Shown: positions 33,875 through 43,641, counted from the first letter of the stretch. The stretch is 64,000 bases of DNA from an uncultured Clostridium sp. (GCA_900540255.1 UQFE01000003.1:76085-140084); one strand, 5' to 3'. The notes: generated by a model from the letters alone, not told the origin. Numbers and translations: made by a program.

Positions 33875-34369
33875 ATGAAAGATTTTTTTGAAAAATTCTT
33901 TATAGTTGAAGGGATTTTATTTGGAATAATAGGTATTTTATTTTTTTTAAGACCTTTTAGCACTCTTGTAAATTTAGTTAATGTATGTGGTGTTTTAATT
34001 ATTGTTACAGGAATATTTACATTACTTAGATCATTTTCATCTTCAACTAAAATATTTTTAATTATTAATGGTATAATTTCAATCTTATTTGGGATAATTT
34101 TGTGTATTTCTCCTATAGATACAGTTGATACAGTAGCTATTTTATGTGGTATATGGGCTCTTATTAGAGGCATTTATCTTTTTATAATTTCCTTAAAATA
34201 TAAAAGTTTAGGTTTTAACTTTAACACGATTTATAGTATTCTCTTAGTACTTTTAGGATTAATAATTCTTGCTAATCCTGTTATTGCAATAGCTGCAACA
34301 CCTTATATCCTTGGAACTTATTTTGTTGTAATGGCAATTTGTGAAATATTCTTAGGATTTCAAATTTAG
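33875..34369 (+). CDS. HdeD/DUF308-family membrane protein
   Basis: 164 residues, six membrane helices arranged as three similar hairpins (IEGILFGIIGILFFLRP; LIINGIISILFGIILCISP; IYSILLVLLGLIILANP), the HdeD/DUF308 pattern. Ribosome site AAGGATG. HdeD proteins relate to acid stress in enterobacteria; the role here is unknown. Own terminator follows. Confidence 0.82.
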   Translation: MKDFFEKFFIVEGILFGIIGILFFLRPFSTLVNLVNVCGVLIIVTGIFTLLRSFSSSTKIFLIINGIISILFGIILCISPIDTVDTVAILCGIWALIRGIYLFIISLKYKSLGFNFNTIYSILLVLLGLIILANPVIAIAATPYILGTYFVVMAICEIFLGFQI

Positions 34370-34390
34370 TTTTAAAAACTTTATAAAAAA

Positions 34391-34431
34391 ATAAAATCTC
34401 TAAGTTATTTATACATAGAGATTTTATTTTT
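34391..34431 (+). terminator. Terminator after HdeD-like gene
   Basis: AAAATCTCTA / TAGAGATTTT followed by ATTTTTGT. A second inverted repeat, ATACACATATAT / ATATATGTGTAT (34462-34493), follows before the next gene. Confidence 0.75.
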
Positions 34432-34538
34432 GTAATATATCACCAATTTAAAATTACTATTATACACATATATTATTCATCATATATGTGTATTTTCATA
34501 TTATAATTATTATTTCTATTTTATAAGGAAGTTTATAT

Positions 34539-35765
34539 ATGACTGATAATTTAATAAAAAATCATGGAACAAGTATAATAATTTTAAGTTATAATAATTT
34601 AAATTATACTAAACAATGCCTAGAAAGTATTAGAAAATATACTCATAATGAAAATTACGAAATCATTGTTATAGATAATAATTCTAATGAAGAAACAAAA
34701 AATTGGTTAAAAACTCAATATGATATAAAACTTCAATTAAACACTTATAATAGGGGTTTTCCTGGTGGATGTAATGATGGTATAAAACTAGCCAATCCCC
34801 TTAATGATATTTTACTTTTAAACAATGATATTGTTGTTACTTATAATTGGCTTACAAATTTAAAAATTGCTTTATATAGTAATGACAATATAGGTGCTGT
34901 TAGCCCGGTAACAAACTCATCTTCTTATTGGCAAAGCATTCCTACTACTTATAAAACACTAAATGAAATGCAGGAATTTGCTTATAAAATAAATATAAGT
35001 GATAAAACTAAATGGGAAGAAAGAATTATGTTAGTTGGCTACAGCATGCTTATAAAAAAAGAAGTTCTTGATAAGGTTGGATTGCTTGATGAAATTTATT
35101 TTCCTGGAAACTTTGAAGATGATGATTATTGCTTTAGAATAATTAATGCTGAATATAAACTTTTATTATGCCATGATACATTTGTTCATCACTATGGCAG
35201 TGCTTCTTTTAGCACAGATAGTTCCTATAACGAAATACTTCAAAAAAATAAAAGAAAATTTGAAGAAAAATGGAATATAGATATTTCAGATGTTTATTTT
35301 AACTTAGCTTATTTAGCAATAATACCTGAAATAAATGATTTAAAAGTATTAGACATATATGGTAATTGTGGTGTTAATGGATTAATGCTTAAATTTCATA
35401 GAAAAAATATAGATTTTTATATTGGAAATAATAATAATGGTTCTTATAAAATAGCTAGTAAATTACTTAAAACATTTTCTATGGATAGTATTGATATTAA
35501 TTTTGATTATATTTTAATAAATAATGATGCTAAATTTTTAAAAGATGTTTTAGCTAAAAGTTTATTATTTAAAGCTTTAAAATCTTCTAAAAATATTGCT
35601 TTATTTATTAATCCCTCATTATATACTAATTATACTTCTGAAAATTCTAAAAACCTATCACTTTTAATTTATTATTTAAAAACTAAGTTTAATTTTATCT
35701 TAAATAGTGAAATTTCTTATGGAAATAATAGAATTAACATTTTCACAAATAAATTTATTAATTAA
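34539..35765 (+). CDS. Family 2 glycosyltransferase with extra C-terminal domain
   Basis: 408 residues. The N-terminal ~240 residues are a GT-A fold: SIIILSYNNL, IVIDNNSNEET, NRGFPGGCNDG, and LLLNNDIVV as the DxD-like site, close to rhamnosyltransferase-type GT2 enzymes. The last ~150 residues (VLDIYGNCGVNGLMLKFHRK...INFDYILIN) form a Rossmann-like domain without a clear catalytic motif. AAGGAAG ribosome site. A second, broken copy of the C-terminal part lies 400 bases downstream. Confidence 0.88.
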   Translation: MTDNLIKNHGTSIIILSYNNLNYTKQCLESIRKYTHNENYEIIVIDNNSNEETKNWLKTQYDIKLQLNTYNRGFPGGCNDGIKLANPLNDILLLNNDIVVTYNWLTNLKIALYSNDNIGAVSPVTNSSSYWQSIPTTYKTLNEMQEFAYKINISDKTKWEERIMLVGYSMLIKKEVLDKVGLLDEIYFPGNFEDDDYCFRIINAEYKLLLCHDTFVHHYGSASFSTDSSYNEILQKNKRKFEEKWNIDISDVYFNLAYLAIIPEINDLKVLDIYGNCGVNGLMLKFHRKNIDFYIGNNNNGSYKIASKLLKTFSMDSIDINFDYILINNDAKFLKDVLAKSLLFKALKSSKNIALFINPSLYTNYTSENSKNLSLLIYYLKTKFNFILNSEISYGNNRINIFTNKFIN

Positions 35766-35827
35766 AGTTTTATCACATAATATAAATTGTACTATAGTTT
35801 AGACTAGCTAAACTATAGTATTGCTAA

Positions 35828-36175
35828 TTAATCTCTTGTTAATATATCATTCCAAGCATCAACTATTGTTCTTTCTTACTCTTCAATTGAATAGTTATAT
35901 AAAATAAATTTTCTTGCTGTTTTAGCTTTAAACAAATATTCTTCCTCTTTATTTTCTATTAAATCAATAACTAATTCTACATTTTTACATATCTCAATTA
36001 TATTACCTTGATTTATATGATAAGAAAACTCATTTTTAAAATATTCTAATCCTCCTTGCCCATGATATCCTATAACAATACATCCCATTGCCATTGCCTC
36101 AGCTGCTTATAATCCAAAGCCCTCTTCATCAGATAAACTTATAAAAATTTTACTCTTTTCTAAGCGTAAGTGAAT
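35828..36175 (-). pseudogene. GT4 glycosyltransferase remnant
   Basis: The minus frame reads KIFISLSDEEGFGL-stop-AAEAMAMGCIVIGYHGQGG, continues to YNYSIEE-stop-ERTIVDAWNDILTRD, and then ends. This is the C-terminal donor-binding half of a GT4 glycosyltransferase (E-x7-E motif EGFGL...AAEAM) with two in-frame stops and no N-terminal half. An open part alone spans 35876-36094. Confidence 0.8.
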
Positions 36176-36645
36176 TATATTTTAATTTTAGCTATCTTTC
36201 TATAATTCCTTCTCTAGAAAACTTAAATATTTTAGATATATACTGTCATTCTAGAAGTAATGGTCTCATACTTAAATCAAATAGAAAAAACTTAAATTTT
36301 TATATGGCTGAAAATGCTTCTCCTTCTTTTAAAATAGCATCTAAACTTCATAAAACCTATATTCCTTACAATAGTCCAATAAATTTTGATTATGTTATTA
36401 TTGATTATTATGAAAAGTTTTCAAATGATATTAATGCCCAAAATATAACTTATAAAGCATTAGAAACTACTAATAATCTCATTGTTTATATTATTAAAGA
36501 TTTGTATATAAATCATGATAGTGAATATTATAAAAAGCTATTACTATTTACCAATAATTCAATTAGTAACTTTAAATTAAATAATTTATTGCAATATACT
36601 TATGGTAATCAAATTATATTGCAATTTCCCAAGCCCAATAATTAA
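36160..36645 (+). pseudogene. Duplicated C-terminal fragment of the GT2 gene
   Basis: The frame from SELYFNFSYLSIIPSLENLN through NRKNLNFYMAEN, FKIASKLHKT, INFDYVIIDYYEKF and TYGNQIILQF parallels residues ~250-405 of the intact glycosyltransferase at 34539. It starts at the point where the GT4 remnant begins on the other strand and lacks a start, GT domain and ribosome site (ATG 36304 is internal). Confidence 0.78.
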
Positions 36646-36680
36646 CAAATATAAAAATGTCAATCATATAATTTATTATA

Positions 36681-36733
36681 AAAAAATCTACAGTATATTT
36701 AAAAGTACTTAAAATATACTGTAGATTTTTTTA
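36681..36733. terminator. Bidirectional terminator
   Basis: AAATCTACAGTATATTT / AAATATACTGTAGATTT with T7 at its right end. Confidence 0.8.
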
Positions 36734-37384
36734 TTGTCTATTATAATAATTAATTCCCTCACTAGGCTTAAAATAAGTTCTTATATATCCATCAGATGAT
36801 ACAAAAACTATTTCATTTTTATCTTCATCATAATATATTTCATCATTATCTTCTGCTTCTAACTTATGTAAAGAATATTGAGAATTAATAACTTCATTTG
36901 CACCCTTTAAATATTCCTCCTTAGTAGAATATCCAAATTCATTTCCATGCTTTAAGAAATGCTCTTCCCATAGCTTATCATTTCTAAATTCAAGTGATTT
37001 AGTATTTTGTTGTTGCGTACTTTGCTGATTGTTAAATATCGTATTCCAATCAAGGTCTATATTGAAAAATTTACTTATAATTAAAAATAAAACTATTAAT
37101 CCAGCTACAACAATACTTCCTAATGTTGTTTTATTTTTATTATTCTTGTTTTCATTATTTTTTAATGAATTATATATATTTTTACTATTATTATCAATAT
37201 TACTGTTATTAGATTTTAAATTTTTATTATATGTATTATTTAAATCATCTTTATTATTTTTATTTTCTTTTCTACACTCACTACATCTTTTAGGTAAATC
37301 TAAATTTTTTTCTTTATAAAATTTTATTTCTGAATCATTAAGTGTAAATTCTTTTCCACATTGCTTACAAATTCTTTTTATCAA
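36731..37384 (-). CDS. Zinc-ribbon protein with membrane segment
   Basis: A TTG at 37384 (LIKRICKQCGKEF) lies 6 bases after AGGAGG, a better start than any ATG. The 217-residue product has an N-terminal zinc ribbon (CKQCGKEF, RCSEC), an Asn/Lys-rich linker, one membrane helix (LGSIVVAGLIVLFLIISKFF) and a C-terminal domain with acidic end. Function unknown. Confidence 0.7.
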   Translation of the reverse strand: MIKRICKQCGKEFTLNDSEIKFYKEKNLDLPKRCSECRKENKNNKDDLNNTYNKNLKSNNSNIDNNSKNIYNSLKNNENKNNKNKTTLGSIVVAGLIVLFLIISKFFNIDLDWNTIFNNQQSTQQQNTKSLEFRNDKLWEEHFLKHGNEFGYSTKEEYLKGANEVINSQYSLHKLEAEDNDEIYYDEDKNEIVFVSSDGYIRTYFKPSEGINYYNRQ

Positions 37385-37650
37385 ATCTTTCCTCCTTTTA
37401 AGTAGCAAATAAAATTTATATTTGCATTACTATGTTTTAATATAATTATATATAGATATTTTACTTATGTCTACTTTTACATATTTATCTTATAAATAAA
37501 TCAAAGAGCTCCATAAAGTTGAATTAATAAATTCCCTCTATGTGTAGCTCCTCATTTTTAAATTATTTATTATATAAATTTCATTTTAACATTTTAAGTA
37601 TACTAATCTTATTTTTAATATTTATTTATATATAATTTACTGTAGTAAAC
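37385..37650. other. Gap without gene
   Basis: AT-rich spacer; imperfect stem around 37504-37552 (GAGCTCC / GTAGCTCC). No coding signal seen. Confidence 0.4.
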
Positions 37651-37652
37651 AT

Positions 37653-37958
37653 TCATCCAATACCTATTGCTCTATTATTTGTTACATGATGTAGCATATG
37701 ACAATGCACTAGCCATATTCCTGGATTTCTTGCTTCAAATTCTATATCCCAAGTTTCTTCCGAAGATACTAAGATTGTATTCTTATAAATTTGATTCTTT
37801 TTTCTTATTGGAAATCCATCTGCTCCTACGATTTTAAATTCATGTCCATGCAAATGAATTGGATGATGATGAATTTGAATATTTCCAAATCTAATATTAA
37901 CAATATCACCATAGCTTACTGGAAGAGGCTTAGTATTAATACAATATTTTCTATTCAC
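37653..37958 (-). pseudogene. Multicopper oxidase C-terminal fragment
   Basis: About 100 residues of the third cupredoxin domain with complete copper-ligand signatures HHHPIHLHGHEF and WLVHCHMLHHVTNN. A normal multicopper oxidase has 450-550 residues; the two upstream domains are absent and no start or ribosome site lies nearby. Deletion remnant. Confidence 0.8.
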
Positions 37959-37989
37959 CGTAAAAAAATTAAATAAAATTTTGATAATA

Positions 37990-38035
37990 AATAAGAACTA
38001 GCTTCTACCCACAATAAATAAAATCTAGTTCTTCT
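37990..38035 (-). terminator. Terminator after ABC-F gene
   Basis: AAGAACTAG / CTAGTTCTT downstream of the ABC-F gene on the minus strand. Confidence 0.6.
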
Positions 38036-38092
38036 TTGTCTATATAAAATAATTAATCTTCTAATAATTACTTAATAAATTTTGATTATTTA

Positions 38093-39649
38093 CTATACTA
38101 CTTTTGTTGTCCATTCTTCACAGCTCCAAATATCTGTTACAACATCCTTATAGAACTCTGGTTCGTGGCATACTAGTAATATACTTCCCTTATATTCCTT
38201 TAAAGCTCTCTTAAGCTCATCTTTAGCTTCAACATCTAAATGGTTAGTAGGCTCGTCTAGGATTAAGATATTTGTTTCTTCATTAATAAGCTTACATAAT
38301 CTAACCTTAGCTTGTTCTCCTCCACTTAATACACATACCTTACTTTCAATATGCTTAGTAGTTAAACCACATTTAGCAAGAGCTGATCTTACTTCATATT
38401 GAGTTTTAGAAGGGAACTTTTCCCATACCTCTTCAATACAAGTATTATAATTAGCTTCCTTAATTTCCTGTTCAAAGTAACCAATTTGTTGATATTCACC
38501 TAAATTAGCTTCTCCACTTAATGAAGGAATTAATCCCATTAAACTCTTTAAAAGAGTAGTCTTACCAAGACCATTTGCTCCAACTAAAGCAATCTTTTGT
38601 CCTCTTTCCATATAAAGATTAAGAGGCTTAGTTAATGGCTCATTATATCCAATTACTAAATCCTTAGTTTCAAATATAACCTTACCTGAAGTTCTTCCTT
38701 TTAAGAAATTAAATTCTGGCTTTGGTTTTTCTGCTGCAAGCTCAATCATTTCCATCTTATCTAGCTTCTTTTGTCTAGCCTTTGCCATCCCACTAGTTGC
38801 AACTCTTGCTTTATTTCTAGCAACGAAATCCTTAAGTTGAGCAACTTCTGCTTGTTGTCTTTCATATGCTGCTTCTAATTGTGCCTTGTTTGCTTCATAA
38901 ATTCTTTGGAATTCATAATAATCTCCAACATATCTAGTAAGCTTTTTATTTTCAACATGATAAATTAAATTAATAACTGAATTTAAAAATGGAATATCAT
39001 GTGATATTAATATAAATGCATTTTCATAAGCTTGTAAGAATCTCTTTAACCATTCAATATGAGCTTCATCTAAATAGTTAGTAGGCTCGTCTAATAATAA
39101 TATGTCAGGATTTTCAAGTAAAAGTTTTCCTAACAATACTTTTGTTCTTTGCCCACCACTAAGCTCAGTTACATCTCTATCAAGTCCTACATCTAAAAGA
39201 CCTAACCCCTTAGCAACTTCTTCTGCCTTAGCATCTATAACATAAAAACCATTATTATCTAACATGTCTTGAATAACAGATGTTCTTTCTAAAGCCTTAT
39301 TCATTTCATCTTCATTCATTTCGCCCATTCTATTATAAAGATCATTCATTTCAGCTTCCATGTCAAATAAATATTTGAATGCACTTCTTAATACATCTCT
39401 AATAGTTAGACCTTTTTCTAATTCAGCATGCTGATCCATATATCCAACTCTAACTCTGTTGCTCCAAATTACCTTACCTTCATCTGGCATTAACTTACTT
39501 GTTATTATATTCATAAATGTAGACTTACCTTCACCATTTGCTCCAATAAGACCTACATGCTCTCCCTTAAGTAATCTAAATGATACATCTTCAAATATTG
39601 CTCTATCACCAAATCCATGGCTAATATTCTTAACTGTTAAAACGCTCAT
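38093..39649 (-). CDS. ABC-F family ATPase (Uup/EttA-like)
   Basis: 518 residues with two nucleotide-binding domains and no membrane domain. Domain 1: GANGEGKST, LSGGQRTKVLLGKLLL, ILLLDEPTNYLD. Domain 2: GANGLGKTT, LSGGEQAKVRLCKL, ILILDEPTNHLD. A charged inter-domain linker (~225-310, EAAYERQQAEVAQLKDFVAR) can reach the ribosomal P/E site. Such proteins rescue or protect ribosomes, some giving antibiotic resistance. A large structured leader precedes it, consistent with attenuation control. Confidence 0.93.
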   Translation of the reverse strand: MSVLTVKNISHGFGDRAIFEDVSFRLLKGEHVGLIGANGEGKSTFMNIITSKLMPDEGKVIWSNRVRVGYMDQHAELEKGLTIRDVLRSAFKYLFDMEAEMNDLYNRMGEMNEDEMNKALERTSVIQDMLDNNGFYVIDAKAEEVAKGLGLLDVGLDRDVTELSGGQRTKVLLGKLLLENPDILLLDEPTNYLDEAHIEWLKRFLQAYENAFILISHDIPFLNSVINLIYHVENKKLTRYVGDYYEFQRIYEANKAQLEAAYERQQAEVAQLKDFVARNKARVATSGMAKARQKKLDKMEMIELAAEKPKPEFNFLKGRTSGKVIFETKDLVIGYNEPLTKPLNLYMERGQKIALVGANGLGKTTLLKSLMGLIPSLSGEANLGEYQQIGYFEQEIKEANYNTCIEEVWEKFPSKTQYEVRSALAKCGLTTKHIESKVCVLSGGEQAKVRLCKLINEETNILILDEPTNHLDVEAKDELKRALKEYKGSILLVCHEPEFYKDVVTDIWSCEEWTTKVV

Positions 39650-39702
39650 TTTTGTCCTCCATCATTGTAATATTTATGTACAAATTTATTTATATACAAT
39701 AA

Positions 39703-39815
39703 AATAAGGGCATATCCAGTTTGTGATTTAAAATTTTCTAACAATAAATTATTAACTTAATTTTGCCTTAATCTTAATTAATAACTTATTGTTCTTAACT
39801 GGCTATTCCCTTATT
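39703..39815 (-). promoter_or_regulatory. Nested inverted-repeat leader upstream of ABC-F gene
   Basis: Outer arms 39703-39721 and 39797-39815 match at 17 of 19 bases (AATAAGGG...CCAGTT). An inner pair at 39743-39755 and 39777-39789 matches at 12 of 13. On the minus strand the distal outer arm ends in TTATTTTATT. Position and shape fit an attenuator leader; a MITE-like insertion is the alternative. Confidence 0.5.
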
Positions 39816-39863
39816 AATTATACATAATTTTTGTTCAAAATAAATAGAAATTTGTTTCTATTT

Positions 39864-40421
39864 TTAGTAATCATATTCTCTTGTATCTTCACAAATTGAA
39901 ATCTTAAGTAATTCTTCTTCTACTGTCTTTTTATATGAACATAAAAACTCATTTAATTCATTATCACTTAAATCAATCTTTTCTGAACTCTTTAAAATAA
40001 CATTATTTTGATCTAAAAGAATAGTAAGATTATTTTTATCATTTTTTATACTATATTCAGTTGCACCTTTTACTTTAAGTCTATCTTTATACTTTTCTTG
40101 AAATCCCACTGTTCTTCTAAATTTTTCATAATCTTGAGGATCAGTTGAAATATTATCTAAACCTAATCTTTTTAATTGCTCTTCAAATCCAGTAGTGTCT
40201 ATACCATATCTCTCCATAAGTTTAGTTTGCATCTTTAAAAACTTATCTTGTGAAATATTATTTTTCATCATATATTCCGTTAATTGACTTGAAAATTCAG
40301 CCATTGATAGTTTTCCTTCAGCCACTTTATAATATAAACTATAAATATATGATTCAAATTGATCTACATCTTTATCATTAACTCTATTTTTAAGCTCATT
40401 AAAGTCAATTATTTTATCCAT
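39864..40421 (-). CDS. DUF3867-type clostridial protein
   Basis: The true start is ATG 40421 (MDKIIDFNELKNRVNDKDVD) with AGGAGGAG upstream; an extended frame lacks a ribosome site. 185 residues, helical and acidic, with MAEFSSQLTEYMMKNNISQD. It resembles DUF3867, a clostridial family of unknown function. Single gene. Confidence 0.7.
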   Translation of the reverse strand: MDKIIDFNELKNRVNDKDVDQFESYIYSLYYKVAEGKLSMAEFSSQLTEYMMKNNISQDKFLKMQTKLMERYGIDTTGFEEQLKRLGLDNISTDPQDYEKFRRTVGFQEKYKDRLKVKGATEYSIKNDKNNLTILLDQNNVILKSSEKIDLSDNELNEFLCSYKKTVEEELLKISICEDTREYDY

Positions 40422-40523
40422 GTTATCTCCTCCTAAGCTCATTGTTCCTTTACAAATATTATATACCATATGGATTGCTTTTTCTACAAAATAAAGCTTC
40501 ATTAATAAATTCTTTTAAAGTAA

Positions 40524-40568
40524 AATAAAGCCAAACCTTATATTTTTCCATAAAGTTTAGCTTTTATA
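40524..40568 (-). terminator. Terminator of sucrose operon
   Basis: AAAGCCAAACCTTA pairs with TAAAGTTTAGCTTT (G-U pairs) downstream of scrB. Confidence 0.65.
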
Positions 40569-40579
40569 AAATATTTATC

Positions 40580-42052
40580 TTATTTAATTTTCCATACCTT
40601 TATTTCAGCTTTTGCACTTCCATCAGCAAAAATGCTTAATTCATTACTTTCATCACCTGTAAATATTCTTGAGGTAAATACTTCTTCTCCATCATTAACA
40701 AATACTTCTATAGATGAAATATCCACAAATATTTGAAGCTTTAATTCATCCTTATCATATTTACACTTTCTTTGTGTTCCATATTCTAATGCAAATTTTT
40801 CTTTTGACTTACTTCTATCTAATACAAGCTTTTTATTTTCTATATCATAATAAAATACAGTTTCTTCATTTATGCTTTTTCTTAATTTTAGTCCTATATA
40901 TTTACCATTAAAATTATTGAAATTACATATTAATTCATAAGATTTTTCATTAAATCCCTCTATTGCTTTTTCTTCATTATTTAACTCATATGAAAATTCT
41001 AATTTTTCTCCTCTAAGCTGCTCTAATTCTTTTACTGGTTTTTGAATTAGTCTTCCATTAACTAATTGTAATTCTCTAGGTAAAGTTAAACAATGAGCCC
41101 ATTGATTTTTGTCACTAGGGTAATCAATTTCAGGTAATCCCATCCATCCAATTAATATTCTTCTATTTTTATCATCTGTCATAGTTTGAGGTGCATAAAA
41201 ATCAAATCCTCTATCTAATTCAGTAAATTCTCCATGTTTAAATTCTCCATTAGAAAAATCAATATTTTCTCCTAGTAAATATCCAGATTGAAATATATTT
41301 TTATATTTATCTCCCTCTGCTTTTAATCCTTGTGGTGAAAATATAAGAACTCCTTTATCATCAAACTTTAAGTAATCTGGACACTCCCACATAAATCCAT
41401 TGCCAAAGAAACTTGTTTTTATTTCTCCTTTAAATGTCCAATCTTTTAAATTATCTGATTCATAATATACTATAGTGCCTAAATTTTCTTTTCTTTCTGC
41501 TCCAATTAAGCAATAATATTTATTATTATCTTTAAATACTTTAGGATCTCTAAAATTATCTGTATACTCTTTTGGCACGTCCTTAATTATCGCTTCATTG
41601 TTCTTAGTTATTTTTCCCTCCTTATCCATTATGGCTAAGCATTGATACGGATTTCTAACCCATTCCTTATTTCTTGTATTTCCTGTATAAAATAAATATA
41701 ACTTATCATCTTCAGCTATACCACTACCAGAAAATGCTCCATGACTTTCAAAATGTTCTGTTGGAATTATACCAACACCACAATCTTTCCAATTAACTAA
41801 GTCTCTTGAAGAAACATGATACCAATGCTTTACTCCATGTACAGGACCTAAAGGAAACCATTGATAAAACAAATGATATTCATTATTATAATAAGAAAAT
41901 CCATTTGGGTCATTTAATAATCCTGTTGTAGGCTGAATATGAAACTTTTGTCTATATGGACAACTGTTTACTATATCTCTTAATTCAGTTAGTTCTTCAT
42001 TTGATGCTTCTAATATTGTTCTATATCTTTCTTCTCTTGTCCATTCTTTCAT
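40580..42052 (-). CDS. scrB: Sucrose-6-phosphate hydrolase
   Basis: 490 residues, GH32 invertase fold. The nucleophile block LLNDPNGFSYY (about 44-54), FRDPKV and the acid/base ECPDYL motifs are present, and the C-terminal beta-sandwich runs from ~350. Hydrolyses sucrose 6-phosphate from the PTS to glucose 6-phosphate and fructose. Follows scrA by 96 bases. Confidence 0.96.
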   Translation of the reverse strand: MKEWTREERYRTILEASNEELTELRDIVNSCPYRQKFHIQPTTGLLNDPNGFSYYNNEYHLFYQWFPLGPVHGVKHWYHVSSRDLVNWKDCGVGIIPTEHFESHGAFSGSGIAEDDKLYLFYTGNTRNKEWVRNPYQCLAIMDKEGKITKNNEAIIKDVPKEYTDNFRDPKVFKDNNKYYCLIGAERKENLGTIVYYESDNLKDWTFKGEIKTSFFGNGFMWECPDYLKFDDKGVLIFSPQGLKAEGDKYKNIFQSGYLLGENIDFSNGEFKHGEFTELDRGFDFYAPQTMTDDKNRRILIGWMGLPEIDYPSDKNQWAHCLTLPRELQLVNGRLIQKPVKELEQLRGEKLEFSYELNNEEKAIEGFNEKSYELICNFNNFNGKYIGLKLRKSINEETVFYYDIENKKLVLDRSKSKEKFALEYGTQRKCKYDKDELKLQIFVDISSIEVFVNDGEEVFTSRIFTGDESNELSIFADGSAKAEIKVWKIK

Positions 42053-42095
42053 ATTAATTTCTCCTAATCTTCCATTTTAAAATTATTTACTTATC

Positions 42096-42140
42096 AGAAA
42101 ATAGAAGGCATTAGCATATGCTAATTCCTCCTATTTTTCT
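42096..42140. repeat. Palindromic hairpin between scrA and scrB
   Basis: AGAAAATAGAAGGCATTAGCAT / ATGCTAATTCCTCCTATTTTTCT with a perfect ATTAGCATATGCTAAT core. No T-tail, so it could be a partial terminator, processing site or regulator site. Confidence 0.5.
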
Positions 42141-42148
42141 AAAATATT

Positions 42149-43606
42149 TTATGCTGCAAGCTCTTTATTTTCAACAGCTTGTTTTTTATTCATAACCTTA
42201 GCTATAACAATAGTTGAAATAACTGCTACTGCCATTGAAAGTATCATAGCAATTATATAGTTAACTATAGATGTAGGTCTTATTGATATAATTCCTGGTA
42301 AACCTGCTGCCCCTGGAGATATTGCAAGTACTTTTGTAAGCATTACATACCCTGATCCAACTGCAGAACCTATCATTGCTCCAAAGAAAGGATAACGTAA
42401 CTTTAAGTTTACACCAAATATTGCTGGTTCAGTTATTCCTAATAAAGCTGAAATACCAGATGCTGAAGCTATTCCCTTCATCTTATTATCTTTTCTTAAT
42501 ATTAAAAGTACTGATAATGCAGCTGCACCTTGTGCTACATTTGACATTGCTGCTACTGGGAATATAAATGACCCTCCTGTAGTTGCTATATCTGCTAATA
42601 ATTGAGTTTCTATAGCAACAAAACTATGATGCATACCAGTAATAACTATTGGTGCATATAAGAATCCAAATATTGCTCCACCTATTGGCCCTAGTGTATT
42701 TATTAACCATAATAAACCTGATGTTATTCCATCTCCCAAAACTCTCATTACAGGTCCTATAACAACAAATGTTAATATACCAGTTATAAATACTGTAAAT
42801 AATGGTGTTAATAAATTATTTAATACTGAAGGTATTATTTTGTGTAAAGTTTTTTCTACTTTAGCTAGTACAAATGCTGCTGCTAAAACTGGAAGTACAG
42901 TTCCTTGGTATCCAACCTTAGCTATTGTAAAACCAAATATATTCCATACTGGTACAGTTCCTTCTAAAACTGCTGCACCATAACTATATCCATTTAATAA
43001 ATCTGAATGAATCATAAGTGCACCTATACAAGCACCTAAATATGGGTTTCCACCAAAAGCTTTAGCTGCTGAGAACCCTAAGAATATTGGTAAAAATGCA
43101 AACCCAGTATTAGCAAAAGTATTTATTAATTCTGCTAAGTCTTTAAATTGTGGATATGCTTCAACTAATGATTTTCCTTCAATAAATAATCCTTGTGATG
43201 TAAGTATATTATTTATTCCCATTAATAAACCTGCTGCTACTAATATAGGTAATATTGGAACAAAAACATCTGCTAACGATTTTAATAATCTTTGTGCAGG
43301 ATTTAACTTTTTATCAGCTTCTTTTTTAAGCTCATCTTTACTCCCTTCTTTAATATTAGCCATTTTTATAAATTCTTTATAAACTTCATCAACAACACCA
43401 GAACCTAAAATAATTTGGAATTGCCCTGATGTATTAAAACTTCCTTTAACTGCTGGAATTTCTTCAATTGCTTTAACATCTGCTTTTTTATCATCTTTAA
43501 GAACTAATCTTAAACGAGTTGCACAATGTGCCGCACTAACTACATTTTCTTTTCCGCCTATGCCTTGTAAAATGCTTTCACTAATTTCTTTATAATTCTT
43601 ACTCAT
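42149..43606 (-). CDS. scrA: Sucrose-specific PTS EIIBC
   Basis: ATG 43606 (MSKNYKEISESILQGIGGKE) has GGGGGGAAT upstream; the frame reaches 43654 but that extension is covered by an operator. 485 residues. The EIIB domain has the phosphorylated cysteine in SAAHCATRLRLVL; the EIIC domain has about ten membrane helices (ITGMHHSFVAIE, ITEPAIFGVNLKLRYPF). No EIIA domain, so an EIIA-Glc-type partner is needed. Phosphorylates sucrose during uptake. Confidence 0.95.
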   Translation of the reverse strand: MSKNYKEISESILQGIGGKENVVSAAHCATRLRLVLKDDKKADVKAIEEIPAVKGSFNTSGQFQIILGSGVVDEVYKEFIKMANIKEGSKDELKKEADKKLNPAQRLLKSLADVFVPILPILVAAGLLMGINNILTSQGLFIEGKSLVEAYPQFKDLAELINTFANTGFAFLPIFLGFSAAKAFGGNPYLGACIGALMIHSDLLNGYSYGAAVLEGTVPVWNIFGFTIAKVGYQGTVLPVLAAAFVLAKVEKTLHKIIPSVLNNLLTPLFTVFITGILTFVVIGPVMRVLGDGITSGLLWLINTLGPIGGAIFGFLYAPIVITGMHHSFVAIETQLLADIATTGGSFIFPVAAMSNVAQGAAALSVLLILRKDNKMKGIASASGISALLGITEPAIFGVNLKLRYPFFGAMIGSAVGSGYVMLTKVLAISPGAAGLPGIISIRPTSIVNYIIAMILSMAVAVISTIVIAKVMNKKQAVENKELAA

Positions 43607-43641
43607 CTTAATATTCCCCCCTGGGATAGTTTTTTGATTTT

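Noticed and set aside
33850..34173. 107-residue minus-strand frame
   Set aside because: Antisense shadow of the HdeD-like gene.
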